A DNA stretch of 61,016 nt from Ruminococcus sp. UBA3280. GTDB lineage: Bacteria > Bacillota > Clostridia > Oscillospirales > Ruminococcaceae. The notes beneath the pieces are model-generated. The model did not search any database. It was not told where the DNA came from and was given only the letters and a program-made list of their open reading frames with translations. Below are positions 43,737 through 52,703 of this stretch, piece by piece. Location: assembly GCA_002362175.1 (NCBI GenBank), contig DETU01000097.1, positions 581 to 61,596 of the forward strand. Reading direction: 5' to 3'. The position numbers and the translations under genes were made by a program. The first letter of the stretch is position 1, and each line of letters begins with the position of its first letter.

Positions 43737-43745
43737 TTTAACTCC

Positions 43746-44693
43746 TTAAAGACTTGCCTGCCAGTTCCAGTTACGGACCGCAAGTTCATCAAGATTATAC
43801 GGCGTTTTCTGATATACGCAGTAATTCAGCCAGTTTGAAAACATAAGATTCGCAGTACATCGCCACGAAAAAACGGGTGTATTTTCTGGGTTGTCGTCAG
43901 GGAAATAATTATAGGGAATCTGAATGTCAATTCCCTTTTCAACGTCACGGAAATACTCGTTTGCTATAGTATCCCTGTCGTATTCCGAATGACCTGTAAT
44001 AAAATACTGTCTGCCGTTTTTGTTTGCGACGATATGAACGCCCGATATTTCGGAAGAAGTAAGTATTTCAAGCTGGGAAACCTTTTCAATGTCCTCACGT
44101 CTTACTTCTGTATTTCTTGAATGAGGAACAAGAAAAATATCGTCAAATCCTCTTAAAATCTGACATTTTCCGACTTCCGCCCTGTGCGGAAAAATCCCGA
44201 ACATCTTTTTATCAAGTGTATATTTCGGCACACCAAAATGATAATAAAGTCCTGCCTGTGCTGCCCAGCATATATAAAGCGACGAAAAGACGTGGGTTTT
44301 TGACCACTCCATAATCTGCGTTATTTCTTTCCAGTAGTCAACCTGCTCATATTCAAGAAGTTCGACGGGAGCTCCCGTCACAATCATTCCGTCATAGCGG
44401 TTGTTTATGATTTCGTCAAAAGTCTTATAAAAAGCCTCAAGATGATTCTGTGAGGTATTTTTTGAAACGTGGGAAGCCATCTGTATCAGGTCAATATCAA
44501 CCTGAATCGGCGTATTACTGAGAAGTCTCATCAGCTGACTTTCCGTTTCGATTTTTTTTGGCATTATATTTATAATGACAACTTTAAGCGGTCGGATATC
44601 CTGATGTTCCGCACGTTCCTTTGACATTACAAATATATTTTCTTCTCCAAGCGTTTTGAATGCCGGAAGCTCGGAAGAAATTCTGATAGGCAC
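43746..44693 (-). CDS. metA: Homoserine O-acyltransferase (MetA type, probably acetyl-CoA)
   Basis: A 315-residue enzyme of methionine synthesis. MetA family marks: PLKVVIINIMPKKIETE, MIVTGAPVELLEYEQVDYW, and the catalytic Cys in YICWAAQAGLYYHFG, then GHSEYDRDT. At the site that decides the acyl donor (E. coli Gly111, in PLGLVEF) this protein has Glu (PVELLEY), which is linked to use of acetyl-CoA and not succinyl-CoA. The reading frame is full length. It follows a hypothetical gene in the same run. Confidence 0.93.
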   Translation of the reverse strand: MPIRISSELPAFKTLGEENIFVMSKERAEHQDIRPLKVVIINIMPKKIETESQLMRLLSNTPIQVDIDLIQMASHVSKNTSQNHLEAFYKTFDEIINNRYDGMIVTGAPVELLEYEQVDYWKEITQIMEWSKTHVFSSLYICWAAQAGLYYHFGVPKYTLDKKMFGIFPHRAEVGKCQILRGFDDIFLVPHSRNTEVRREDIEKVSQLEILTSSEISGVHIVANKNGRQYFITGHSEYDRDTIANEYFRDVEKGIDIQIPYNYFPDDNPENTPVFSWRCTANLMFSNWLNYCVYQKTPYNLDELAVRNWNWQASL

Positions 44694-44714
44694 TTCAAAT
44701 CGCTCCTTTCTGAA

Positions 44715-45092
44715 TTATTTTTTATTTTTACAGTCCTTACAGCCGTTCATGAACCTGTCAATATTTTCGGCAATCTTACTGTCACCGCAAATGAATTTCA
44801 ACCGTCTGAGATTTTCATAACCGTTTTCGTCTGTCAGTTCAAAAACGACATTTTCAATGCCTTTCATACAGCTTTTAAACATAACCGAACGAACTAGACC
44901 GTCGCAAAGCATTATGTCACCGCCGTCGTCGTAAGCATAGACAATAGTTTTTTCCTTTTCATACAAATAGACTATGTACCCGTTTTTTTCACTGCCGTCA
45001 AAAGCCTCCGTAACATGAACGGCTTTATCCCCTGCCAAAGATATTATATCCTCATATCCGACAGGAGAAAAGTTTTCACGTATTTCAAGCAT
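44715..45092 (-). CDS. Hypothetical protein (125 residues)
   Basis: A 125-residue alpha/beta protein without signal peptide; it starts MLEIRENFSPVGYEDIISLAG. The C-terminus ends in NGCKDCKNKK with two Cys. The start is one base after the rluB stop, so they are probably co-translated. No family is recognised. A SufE/DUF-like small cytosolic role is possible, but not shown. Confidence 0.65.
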   Translation of the reverse strand: MLEIRENFSPVGYEDIISLAGDKAVHVTEAFDGSEKNGYIVYLYEKEKTIVYAYDDGGDIMLCDGLVRSVMFKSCMKGIENVVFELTDENGYENLRRLKFICGDSKIAENIDRFMNGCKDCKNKK

Positions 45093-45093
45093 A

Positions 45094-45825
45094 TCAGTTC
45101 TCCTTGCCTATAGCGTTGCGTATGGCACGGAGTTCTTCGGCTGTAAGTTCACGCCATGTTCCCGGTTTAAGCATACCAAGTTTAAGAGGTCCTACGCTTA
45201 TACGGCGGAGACGTGCCACTTCAAGCCCTACCGCCTCGCACATTTTTCTAATCTGTCTGTTTCTTCCCTCTTTTATCGTAATCATAAGAACAACCCTGCC
45301 CTGCTGTTTTTCCTTGACAACAACATTCGCAGGGAGAGTTTTTCTACCGTCGATTTCAACGCCTTCAGCAAGCTGTACAAGCTGTTCGTCCGAAATATCA
45401 GGACGGACGGTAACACGATAAGTCTTTGAAATATGACGGCTAGGGTGCATTATGCTGTTGGCAAATTCACCGTCATTCGTAAAGAGAAGAAGTCCCTCCG
45501 AATTTCTGTCAAGTCTGCCGATGGGATAAACACGTTCATCAATATCACTGATTAAGTCCATAACGCAACGCCTGTCAAGTTCGTCCGAAACGGTAGTAAC
45601 ATAACCTCTCGGCTTGTTAAGCATGATATAGATGAAATTTTTCTTTTTCGGCATATAGATACGTTCACCGTCAATTGTTATTATGTCCCTGAAACCGCAC
45701 TTGTCGCCGAGCTTTACGGGTCTGCCGTTTACTTTTACTCTGCTCTGCGAAATAAGTGCTTCTGCCTTACGGCGTGAACAGTATCCACTGTCTGCAATCA
45801 TTTTCTGAATTCTTAACTTTTCCAC
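45094..45825 (-). CDS. rluB: Ribosomal pseudouridine synthase (RsuA/RluB family)
   Basis: A 243-residue enzyme: an S4 RNA-binding domain at the start (RIQKMIADSGYCSRRKAEALI), then the catalytic domain with YIMLNKPRGYVTTVSDE and the GRLDRNSEGLLLFTNDGE motif that holds the catalytic Asp. It isomerises uridine in rRNA; RluB (23S) is more likely than RsuA from context in clostridia, but the exact site is not proven. GGAG-like site upstream. Confidence 0.9.
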   Translation of the reverse strand: MEKLRIQKMIADSGYCSRRKAEALISQSRVKVNGRPVKLGDKCGFRDIITIDGERIYMPKKKNFIYIMLNKPRGYVTTVSDELDRRCVMDLISDIDERVYPIGRLDRNSEGLLLFTNDGEFANSIMHPSRHISKTYRVTVRPDISDEQLVQLAEGVEIDGRKTLPANVVVKEKQQGRVVLMITIKEGRNRQIRKMCEAVGLEVARLRRISVGPLKLGMLKPGTWRELTAEELRAIRNAIGKEN

Positions 45826-45842
45826 TTTTTCTCCGTTTTCCC

Positions 45843-46991
45843 TCAGGAAAATATACTCCCGAGTTTCTGTGTTATTTTTTTTAGAATACTTGTTTTCTTT
45901 GTTGACTTCTTTATAATTTTAATCGGAGCGTCCTCCTCCGCATATAGCGGTATACGACGTACTTCCCTGCCGTTACAGCTTATACTGAGCTGTGCCGTTT
46001 CCTCTCCTGCTTTCACGGGAGCATAGACGAAAGGTGCGGATATTACTTCATATTCAAAATCTTCGGATTTTGCCGAAAATGCCGTCACGGTAACAGGTTC
46101 GTCACCTGCTGTGAGTGACAGTCTGTCCTTTTCCGCACCTGCGAGATTCATTGAAAGATTTTCGGGAATATCGAGCTGAATATTGTGAACAGTCGCAAAG
46201 CCGTAATCATACATAGCCATATGGTCATTCCAGTCGTTGCGGTCGTTGAGAGTCACGCATATGAGGTCAACTCCGTCACGTTCGCACGCCGAAACAAGAC
46301 AACGTCCAGCCTCGTCCGTGAAACCCGTCTTTACACCGTAAACACCATCATACATTGTAAGAAGCTTGTTCGTATTTTTAAGCCAGCGTGTATACGGCGG
46401 ATTTCCAAATTCAAGCTTTATGGTAGGTGAAGAACATATTTCACGGAAAATGTCGTTTTTGAGTGCCTCACGTGCAAGAATAGCCATGTCATAAGCCGAC
46501 GAGCCGTGACCTTCGCCCTCAAGCCCCGACGGAGTGACAAACCATGTTCTTGAAAGTCCAAGCTCCTTTGCCTTGTCATTCATCATGACCGCAAAATTTT
46601 CAAGACTTCCCGCAAGTTTGACCGCAGTAGCGTTTGCGGCATCGTTTCCCGACGGTAAAAGCATACCACAGCAGAGTGCATACTTAGTGACAATATCGCC
46701 TTTCTGCAACCCCATTGACGACCCCTCAACCATTATAGCGTCGCCGTCAACTTCAAATTCCTCATAGAGATTACCGCTTTCAAGACAAAGCATAGTCGTC
46801 ATGATTTTCGTTGTGCTTGCCATAGGCAGTTTCTCATTACAGTTGACAGAATAAACTATTTCACCTGTGTCCGCCGAAATCAACACCGCCGCTTTTGCGG
46901 ATATTTCGGGTTCTTCCACCGCATATGCATTAAATACGGCATTTCCTGCAATCAGTACTGCCGTGCAGACTGACACAATAATTCTTTTCAT
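45843..46991 (-). CDS. dacF: D-alanyl-D-alanine carboxypeptidase (PBP5/DacF type)
   Basis: A 382-residue secreted penicillin-binding protein. A signal peptide is followed by the active-site motifs S-x2-K (MASTTKIMT, Ser near residue 62), S-x-N (PSGNDAAN) and K-T-G (YGVKTGFT), all intact. The C-terminal beta domain and a basic, amphipathic tail (IKIIKKSTKKTSILKKITQK) match membrane anchoring as in DacA/DacF. It trims the terminal D-Ala from peptidoglycan peptides. The context beside gerW and scpAB suggests the sporulation-type DacF. Confidence 0.92.
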   Translation of the reverse strand: MKRIIVSVCTAVLIAGNAVFNAYAVEEPEISAKAAVLISADTGEIVYSVNCNEKLPMASTTKIMTTMLCLESGNLYEEFEVDGDAIMVEGSSMGLQKGDIVTKYALCCGMLLPSGNDAANATAVKLAGSLENFAVMMNDKAKELGLSRTWFVTPSGLEGEGHGSSAYDMAILAREALKNDIFREICSSPTIKLEFGNPPYTRWLKNTNKLLTMYDGVYGVKTGFTDEAGRCLVSACERDGVDLICVTLNDRNDWNDHMAMYDYGFATVHNIQLDIPENLSMNLAGAEKDRLSLTAGDEPVTVTAFSAKSEDFEYEVISAPFVYAPVKAGEETAQLSISCNGREVRRIPLYAEEDAPIKIIKKSTKKTSILKKITQKLGSIFS

Positions 46992-47063
46992 TTTACATAC
47001 CTCCGTAACAAGTCCGTTATGTTAAAGGATATGCAAAACAAAACCGATATATTCCGTTTTTTC

Positions 47064-47486
47064 TTAATCGTTCAGAATTACTTCCGCACTTTCATCATCA
47101 TCGTCCTTTTTCTTCTTTTTTCCCATAAAATCCGAAACCTTATTTATAACGGTCGGAATTGAATTTATAGCGTTGCTTATGGGGTCGTTTCCTGAAGCAA
47201 CAGACACCATTTTTGCAGTGCCGTCGGAAGTTATCACAAGAAAGCCCTCCGGCTTGATTGAAACGCCTGCACCTGCTCCGCCTCCGAAAAGATTCTTTTC
47301 ATATCGTGACGGCAGGTCAGAACCACCCGAAGCAAAACCATACGAGACTTTTGAAATCGGAATAATGGTTGTACCGTCATCAAGCTTTATCGGCTCACCG
47401 ATAACAGAATTGACATCAGCCATTTCCCTGATTTTTTCCATTGAAATTCCTAAAATATCGCTGATTGGTGTTTTGCCGTTTTCCAT
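47064..47486 (-). CDS. ytfJ: GerW/YtfJ-family sporulation protein
   Basis: A 140-residue protein with the family pattern at its core: ISMEKIREMADVNSVIGEPIKL, DGTTIIPISKVSYGFASGGSD and GAGAGVSIKPEGFLVI. YtfJ (GerW) is needed for normal germination in Bacillus. The C-terminus is basic/acidic low complexity (KKKKKDDDDES). It starts 11 bases after the DUF2953 gene, in the scpAB cluster. Confidence 0.92.
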   Translation of the reverse strand: MENGKTPISDILGISMEKIREMADVNSVIGEPIKLDDGTTIIPISKVSYGFASGGSDLPSRYEKNLFGGGAGAGVSIKPEGFLVITSDGTAKMVSVASGNDPISNAINSIPTVINKVSDFMGKKKKKDDDDESAEVILND

Positions 47487-47497
47487 ATATTATAACC

Positions 47498-48418
47498 TCA
47501 CTTTTGCCTTTCGGCAGATTTTTTTGCTTTTTTCTTATTTAACTTTTCAGGTAAGAATATTTTAAAGATATATGTTGTAAGAAACCATATTCCTGCTGTA
47601 ACAAGCGTATGCAGACGAAATTTCACACAGCATGATGCGTCCCACTGTGATTCTTTAAGTGAAAATCCACATCGTACATCAACAGTTTTATAGCTTACCG
47701 TACAGGCTTCACCCAGCCATGCAAGACCGTTCCAGACCGTACCGCTTACCATGCCATAATTAACGGCACATTTATAAGCGTCCTCATTTGCAACAATAAA
47801 ATCTATAAAAACGTCATGAAAGTGAACGCCTTTGAAAACTTTAAGGAGGGGTCTACCACCGCAGTCCCAGACATCAAGCAGAAAATCTATCTTGTCCATA
47901 AGGGACTTACCGCTGTCCGATTCCTTTTCATCTTCATTTTCATCATCTTCATCATCAAAGACATAATATTCATCATCATCGTTGTCACCATTTTTTTTAT
48001 GACGTTTCTTGTCTCTGATTTTTTTGATTTTTTCTGTACGTAAAGTACTCTCGTTCTGTTCTTCCGTAATGTCACTGTTTTCCGTATCATCTTCATCAGG
48101 ATTCGGACTTTCTTCCGTTTCGTCATTGCCTGTAAAACCGTATGATTCATCATCGGAAAAATCATCTTCACTTAAAAAATCATCTTCGTCATTTTCAGGC
48201 TTTTTATTTTTCTTTCTGCGTTTTTTCAGCCAATTCAGCAAACCACCGCTGTCCGAGTCCATAAGAGGAATCAGTGAAAACTTTACTTTATATTCAAGTT
48301 TACCGCCGATGAAACCTATCTTTACTACGGCAGGAAGTGCAAGTGCAGATATAATGACAAGCACGGCAATGCCAAGAACAGCAAGAAGTAAATACAGCAG
48401 AATTTTCAGTATAATCAA
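47498..48418 (-). CDS. DUF2953 membrane protein with charged insert
   Basis: A 306-residue protein: N-terminal membrane helix (ILKILLYLLLAVLGIAVLVII), then a long low-complexity stretch (~residues 65-165) of Asp/Glu/Lys, and a C-terminal DUF2953 part (FHDVFIDFIVANEDAYKCAVNYG; YKTVDVRCGFS) with a final helix. The acidic insert is much longer than usual. Function is unknown, but it is a fixed neighbour of gerW and scpB in clostridia and may have a forespore role. Confidence 0.8.
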   Translation of the reverse strand: MIILKILLYLLLAVLGIAVLVIISALALPAVVKIGFIGGKLEYKVKFSLIPLMDSDSGGLLNWLKKRRKKNKKPENDEDDFLSEDDFSDDESYGFTGNDETEESPNPDEDDTENSDITEEQNESTLRTEKIKKIRDKKRHKKNGDNDDDEYYVFDDEDDENEDEKESDSGKSLMDKIDFLLDVWDCGGRPLLKVFKGVHFHDVFIDFIVANEDAYKCAVNYGMVSGTVWNGLAWLGEACTVSYKTVDVRCGFSLKESQWDASCCVKFRLHTLVTAGIWFLTTYIFKIFLPEKLNKKKAKKSAERQK

Positions 48419-48421
48419 CCC

Positions 48422-48979
48422 TCACCGCTCCTTTTGCTTATTTTCACTATCATCAATATCAATTTCCGTCTGTCCCATAAGAGCAGGCAAATCAGAGATT
48501 GAACTAAGTCCAAAACATCTGAGAAAAACGGCTGTTGTCCTGTAAACAATCGGCTTACCCGGAACATCAAGCCGCCCCGCTTCCTCGACAAGACCTTTTT
48601 CAACAAGATTATTTATAACGGACGAGCTGTCAATACCCCTCACATTCTCAACAAAGCCCTTTGAAACGGGCTGATTATAGGCAATTATGGTAAGTGCCTC
48701 CATAGCCGCATTTGAGAGAGGAGCAGACCTTTTTGTTTCAAGTGCCTTGCATATATACGGTGCAAATTCCTCACGGGTACACATCTGATAACTGTTCTCC
48801 AGTTTCTTTATGCATATACCGCTCCCACAGTCGCTGTAACGCTCATTAAGCAGTTTTATCATGGAAGAAAGTGTTGCGGTATCAACTCCGCTTGCCTCTG
48901 AAAGACGGTATATCTCCACAGGTTCACCGCCCGCAAAGAGAATGGCTTCTATTGCTCCGAGTTTTTCTTTGATTTCCAA
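48422..48979 (-). CDS. scpB: Segregation and condensation protein B
   Basis: A 185-residue winged-helix protein with the ScpB marks AIEAILFAGGEPVEIYRLSE at the start and LTIIAYNQPVSKGFVENVRGIDSSSVINNL in the second wing. It binds ScpA and the SMC head to form condensin. Its start overlaps the scpA end by 31 bases. Expected length. Confidence 0.95.
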   Translation of the reverse strand: MEIKEKLGAIEAILFAGGEPVEIYRLSEASGVDTATLSSMIKLLNERYSDCGSGICIKKLENSYQMCTREEFAPYICKALETKRSAPLSNAAMEALTIIAYNQPVSKGFVENVRGIDSSSVINNLVEKGLVEEAGRLDVPGKPIVYRTTAVFLRCFGLSSISDLPALMGQTEIDIDDSENKQKER

Positions 48980-49698
48980 AACTTTTTACCGTCCTTTCTC
49001 TCCTTTATGAAAACTTTTGTGTTGTCATCACTTATGCATATCCTGCCCGAGCGTGTGAGTTCAAGCACGGCAAGAAAAGTGGCAACTCTTGCCGACCTGT
49101 CCGTTACTCCGTCATAAAGCCTGTTCATATAGACTTCACCCGTGCTGTAAAGTTCTCTGAGAACGTGAACGACTTTGGACATAACCGAAACTATACGCCT
49201 TTTCACAACGGAATTTATCTTGTTTTCAATTATGTTTTCATGTTCTTCGTTTCTGAATTTCCTGACGGAAAGTCCCTGATAGGCTATAACAAGACGTTCA
49301 GGACTGTGAACAAGACTATATACCGAATCAGACTTTATCTTCATTGGAGTACGCACAAATATATCACCCGTATATTTTTCGGAAAGTCTTTCTGCGGCAA
49401 TTTTACACATTGAATACTCAATCAAAGCCCCTTCAAGTTCCTTTTTCATCTTCTCCGCCTCCTCCGGCTGAGGAAGCAAAGAAGCGGTTTTTATATATAT
49501 GAGACGTGCCGCCATTTCAAGAAATTCCCCTGCGAGTTCAAGATTCTGTTCATGGCATTCGTCCATAAAGATAAGGTACTGTTCAAGAAGTGCTGAAATT
49601 TCAATATCACATATATCAAGCTTGTGTCTGTTTATAAGGTTCAGAAGTACATCAAGAGGGCCTTCAAAACTTTCAAGCCTGAATAACATTTTTTCCAT
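48949..49698 (-). CDS. scpA: Segregation and condensation protein A
   Basis: Start set at the ATG ending at 49698, since GGAGCAGG lies upstream and the protein then opens MLFRLESFEGPLDVLLNLI, the family N-terminus; a longer in-frame form would overlap the preceding gene by about 36 bases. The 249-residue kleisin subunit has a helical N-domain (ALLEQYLIFMDECHEQNLELAGEFLEMAA) and a winged-helix C-domain. It bridges the SMC heads in chromosome condensation. Its ATG overlaps the M50 stop by one base (TAATG). Confidence 0.95.
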   Translation of the reverse strand: MEKMLFRLESFEGPLDVLLNLINRHKLDICDIEISALLEQYLIFMDECHEQNLELAGEFLEMAARLIYIKTASLLPQPEEAEKMKKELEGALIEYSMCKIAAERLSEKYTGDIFVRTPMKIKSDSVYSLVHSPERLVIAYQGLSVRKFRNEEHENIIENKINSVVKRRIVSVMSKVVHVLRELYSTGEVYMNRLYDGVTDRSARVATFLAVLELTRSGRICISDDNTKVFIKERKDGKKFWKSKKNSEQ

Positions 49699-50387
49699 TA
49701 ACCTGCTCCCCACTTGTGCATGGGAATCTGCCACACAAGATTAAGCATCTTGTCGCTTATGAAATTATTTGCAATGGCAAGAATATTGTACTGCGAAGGG
49801 ATATAGTTCAGCACGAGTATTACAATGAGGAATCCCCACTGTAACTGCTGTTGGTGCATATAGAACCAGCGGTCAAATTTTTCATTTGTGAAATAACGCA
49901 GTACATTGAATCCGTCAAGAGGCGGAAACGGTATGAGATTGAACAGTGCAAGACCTATATTAACGCTGAAAAGAAACTGCAATAAAAGAAGTACACTGTA
50001 CATGGGGTTTATTTCACCCGAAAGATAAGCTGTCATTCCCGATTCTGTACAAAGGAGCAATGCCCATACAAGTATTGAAATAAACGCCGCTATGAAATTT
50101 GAAAGAGGACCTGCGAGAGCCGTAAGGGCAAAACCTGCACGGTATTTTTTCATACGCAAGGGATTTACGGGAACAGGCTTTGCCCAGCCGAATCCCGAAA
50201 GAATAATGAGTATTGAGCCGAGAGGGTCAAGATGTGCAAACGGATTGAGAGTAATTCTGCCCTCACGTTCTGCCGTATCGTCACCGCACCACTTTGCGAC
50301 AAGACCATGTGCCGCCTCATGAACCGGCAGAACAAGAAATAATGTTATCACTCTCGAAAACAGTCTGAGAATAGAAGTAATTTCCAT
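49698..50387 (-). CDS. Site-2 (M50-like) membrane metalloprotease
   Basis: Start at the ATG ending at 50387, with AGAAAGGA upstream. The 229-residue protein has five to six membrane helices and the zinc motif HEAAHG (VLPVHEAAHGLVAKW, near residue 21) and a second Asp motif NLIPFPPLDGFNVLRYF. It belongs to the small SpoIVFB/YwhC-like M50 branch that cuts within the membrane. It heads the scpA-scpB cluster, as in other clostridia. The substrate is unknown. Confidence 0.9.
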   Translation of the reverse strand: MEITSILRLFSRVITLFLVLPVHEAAHGLVAKWCGDDTAEREGRITLNPFAHLDPLGSILIILSGFGWAKPVPVNPLRMKKYRAGFALTALAGPLSNFIAAFISILVWALLLCTESGMTAYLSGEINPMYSVLLLLQFLFSVNIGLALFNLIPFPPLDGFNVLRYFTNEKFDRWFYMHQQQLQWGFLIVILVLNYIPSQYNILAIANNFISDKMLNLVWQIPMHKWGAG

Positions 50388-50540
50388 AGTTATCCTTTCT
50401 TTGATTAATTTTTTAGCTGAAAAGGTATAAATTCCCACAGCTAATTACTTTTTATTATACTACATTATGATTATTTTTTCAAGTAATCTGAGTAAATTTC
50501 ATGAAACAAAAATTTTTTTTCATTTTTTTTCAAAAAACAC

Positions 50541-50569
50541 TTGATTTTTTCTGAAAGATGTGGTAGAAT
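50541..50569 (+). promoter_or_regulatory. Promoter of rpmB
   Basis: TTGATT (50541-50546), 17 bases, TAGAAT (50564-50569). Confidence 0.72.
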
Positions 50570-50611
50570 AATCATGTTGACTTTTTATAAAAGATAAGGA
50601 GGTGCAGCCTA

Positions 50612-50797
50612 ATGGCAAAATGTGAAATCTGCGGAAAGGGTGTAACTTTTGGTATAAAGGTTTCCCACTCACACAGACGTACTAACAGAACATGGAAGCC
50701 TAACGTAAAGCGTGTAAAGGCTATCGTCAAGGGTACTCCTTGTCATGTTTACGCTTGCTCAAGATGTTTACGTTCTGGTAAGGTTGAAAGAGCATAA
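50612..50797 (+). CDS. rpmB: 50S ribosomal protein L28
   Basis: A 61-residue, basic protein: MAKCEICGKGVTFGIKVSHS with a Cys-x2-Cys, then RTNRTWKPNVKRVKAIV and VYACSRCLRSGKVERA with the second Cys-x2-Cys. It is the zinc-binding form of L28. AAGGAGGTG is ten bases upstream. Monocistronic with its own terminator. Confidence 0.97.
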   Translation: MAKCEICGKGVTFGIKVSHSHRRTNRTWKPNVKRVKAIVKGTPCHVYACSRCLRSGKVERA

Positions 50798-50817
50798 TAG
50801 TTACATTATGGGAATAT

Positions 50818-50850
50818 AGGACATTCTTTCGGGAATGTCCTTTATTTTTA
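50818..50850 (+). terminator. Terminator after rpmB
   Basis: AGGACATTC pairs with GAATGTCCT (50818-50841) around a TTTCG-type loop, followed by a T-rich tail. Confidence 0.85.
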
Positions 50851-50895
50851 TACCTTTTTAAGAATATATTAAGATTATTTTAATGTTATTGTAAC

Positions 50896-50924
50896 TTGAT
50901 TGATGAGTATTTTCGTGTTATAAT
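50896..50924 (+). promoter_or_regulatory. Promoter of the zinc-ribbon protein gene
   Basis: TTGATT (50896-50901), 17 bases, TATAAT (50919-50924). Confidence 0.75.
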
Positions 50925-50952
50925 AGAAAAAAATGACAACGAGGTGACTTTT

Positions 50953-51819
50953 ATGACCATATGTGAATACTGCGGAGCTGCTGTTTACGGTGAAGTATGC
51001 GAATACTGCGATATGCCTATAAATAATAAACCTGCTCCGCCTAAAATAATATACAAGTCCGAGAAATCCGCAAGCACAGTAAGTATGCCTGTAATAAAAC
51101 ACAGAAAAAAATTCATACGTAAAATACTTACAGGTGTATTTGCGGTATGTGCCGTTAATTTTATTGTAATGGCTATTACGGCAAACTACAATATAAGCAG
51201 AACCTATATAACATCACCGCCTGAATATGCCGTTGAATATGACCAGCACGAACAGAATCATCACAATGAAGAAACAAACGAACTGCTTCCCGTATATGAC
51301 GCAAACGAATCTTTCATAGAAAACGGTGTTTTCCCATCGGGGACTTATCAGATAGGCGTTGACATTCCCGAAGGAACATATATTTTTATGCCTGATACGT
51401 CAGACGGTCACGGTGTACAGGGAATCTATTCAGACCCCTCGTGCGAAAATCAGATTTCTTCCGCATATGTACATTTTGACGGTACAAGAATTGCCGAAAT
51501 TTCGGGAAACGGCTATCTTGATTTTTCGTGGGCGACTGCTTACAACCTCGATATGCACCCCGAAATTGAAAACAATCCCCGTAAACATGATGGTATGTTC
51601 ATAGTAGGCAGGGACATTGAAGCAGGTACCTACAAACTTGAAGAATTAGGTGAGTATGCCGAGTGGTATATATATTCTGATATAAATGCAGTCGGTGGGG
51701 TACTTAAACAGTCGGGACAACTTTACAGCTACGATGACTACAATGAGAACGTAACAAATGAAATAACTTTATATGACGGCGAATACCTCGAACTCCAGTA
51801 TTGTATTATTACTGACTGA
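50953..51819 (+). CDS. Zinc-ribbon membrane protein with repeated beta domain
   Basis: ATG 50953 has GAGGTGA upstream; a longer frame reaching into the promoter is not credible. The 288-residue protein opens with a zinc ribbon (CEYCGAAVYGEVCEYC), then a membrane helix (ILTGVFAVCAVNFIVMAITA), then two related beta modules: YQIGVDIPEGTYIF and FIVGRDIEAGTYKL. The module is found in many Firmicutes surface proteins of unknown role. The 3' end overlaps the convergent C39-like gene by 11 bases. Confidence 0.72.
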   Translation: MTICEYCGAAVYGEVCEYCDMPINNKPAPPKIIYKSEKSASTVSMPVIKHRKKFIRKILTGVFAVCAVNFIVMAITANYNISRTYITSPPEYAVEYDQHEQNHHNEETNELLPVYDANESFIENGVFPSGTYQIGVDIPEGTYIFMPDTSDGHGVQGIYSDPSCENQISSAYVHFDGTRIAEISGNGYLDFSWATAYNLDMHPEIENNPRKHDGMFIVGRDIEAGTYKLEELGEYAEWYIYSDINAVGGVLKQSGQLYSYDDYNENVTNEITLYDGEYLELQYCIITD

Positions 51820-52645
51820 TTTCCTCAACTACAACCGCCTGCATACCCATTTCACCGTAACGTCGTTCAGCAAGACATTTCATATATTTTGTATTCTTTT
51901 TTACAAGCGGGTCGTTGAAATAATAATTTTCTTCGTCGTATCCGACAAGTACGAGACAGTGTTCGTTTGATTTCCATATGTAACGCTCACCTGTATTTTC
52001 AATAATCCAGCTGTTCCTGAGATTCGTAAAAGTGGGTTTCATGTTTATACTGCACCACACAATAACGGGTATTCCGTTTTTTGTGTAATTTTCGCATATT
52101 TCGTCAAGTGACATACCGCCGATGTCTGTTATTTCGTACTTTTTATCAAGTTTGTGTCCCTGCGGAGTAAGATAACGCTGAAGTGCAAGTATAACCGCTC
52201 CGCTCATACAGCCGTAACCGCTGTTTTTATTGGGATTGCCGATAAATACTTTATTCGGGTCACCGCTATACTTTATTGATTTTTTTGTATACACTTCCGC
52301 AGAGTCAAGATAGCCTTTATTTATAATGTCACCTGCTTTTATATCGAATCCGTGAAAGGCAAGAACCATTGACATACTCACAAGTTCACAGCCTGTCGGA
52401 TAGTCTTTCTGCGAATAGTACGGCACATCTATAACAACTTTTTCGGAAACGGATTTTTTTACGTTTTCATTATTTTTTGTAGTTGTCTGAGTTGTGGTCT
52501 TTTCTGTATGCGTTTCTGTAACTGCCTGTGAAACTGTAGCGGTTGTCTTTGTTTCCACGCTCCCGAGAGGATTCACAGAAGTTTCGGTTTTATTTCCGCA
52601 GGCGGTAAGCATCATCACAGCAAGCAGACAAAAAATTTTTTTCAT
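51809..52645 (-). CDS. C39-type peptidase-fold lipoprotein
   Basis: A 278-residue lipoprotein: signal with lipobox (LLAVMMLTAC, Cys near 16), a Thr-rich linker, then a C39/papain-like domain with the catalytic Cys in YSQKDYPTGCELVSMSM and His in NEHCLVLVGYDEENYYFNDP. All residues for a working Cys protease-type site are present. It sits outside on the membrane. It may cut peptides or act as a bacteriocin-like processing or cell-wall enzyme; no ABC exporter is nearby. Confidence 0.85.
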   Translation of the reverse strand: MKKIFCLLAVMMLTACGNKTETSVNPLGSVETKTTATVSQAVTETHTEKTTTQTTTKNNENVKKSVSEKVVIDVPYYSQKDYPTGCELVSMSMVLAFHGFDIKAGDIINKGYLDSAEVYTKKSIKYSGDPNKVFIGNPNKNSGYGCMSGAVILALQRYLTPQGHKLDKKYEITDIGGMSLDEICENYTKNGIPVIVWCSINMKPTFTNLRNSWIIENTGERYIWKSNEHCLVLVGYDEENYYFNDPLVKKNTKYMKCLAERRYGEMGMQAVVVEEISQ

Positions 52646-52659
52646 TCAATCACCTCAAA

Positions 52660-52697
52660 GAAAAGGGACAGCTTTTTTTGAAACTGTCCCCCTTTTT
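52660..52697 (-). terminator. Terminator downstream of metK operon
   Basis: AAAAGGGACAG and CTGTCCCCCTTTT form the stem with T-rich flanks on both strands. On the minus strand it ends the metK/52704 transcript just upstream of the C39 gene. Confidence 0.78.
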
Positions 52698-52703
52698 TAT
52701 ACA

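Noticed and set aside
47887..48200. Opposite-strand and alternate-frame ORFs across the acidic DUF2953 insert
   Set aside because: They arise from low-complexity Asp/Glu/Lys codons and have no ribosome site or homology; the DUF2953 frame explains the stretch.
50541..50600. T-box or ribosomal-protein leader element before rpmB
   Set aside because: Only a promoter and a short AT-rich leader are present; no T-box motif or stem was seen.
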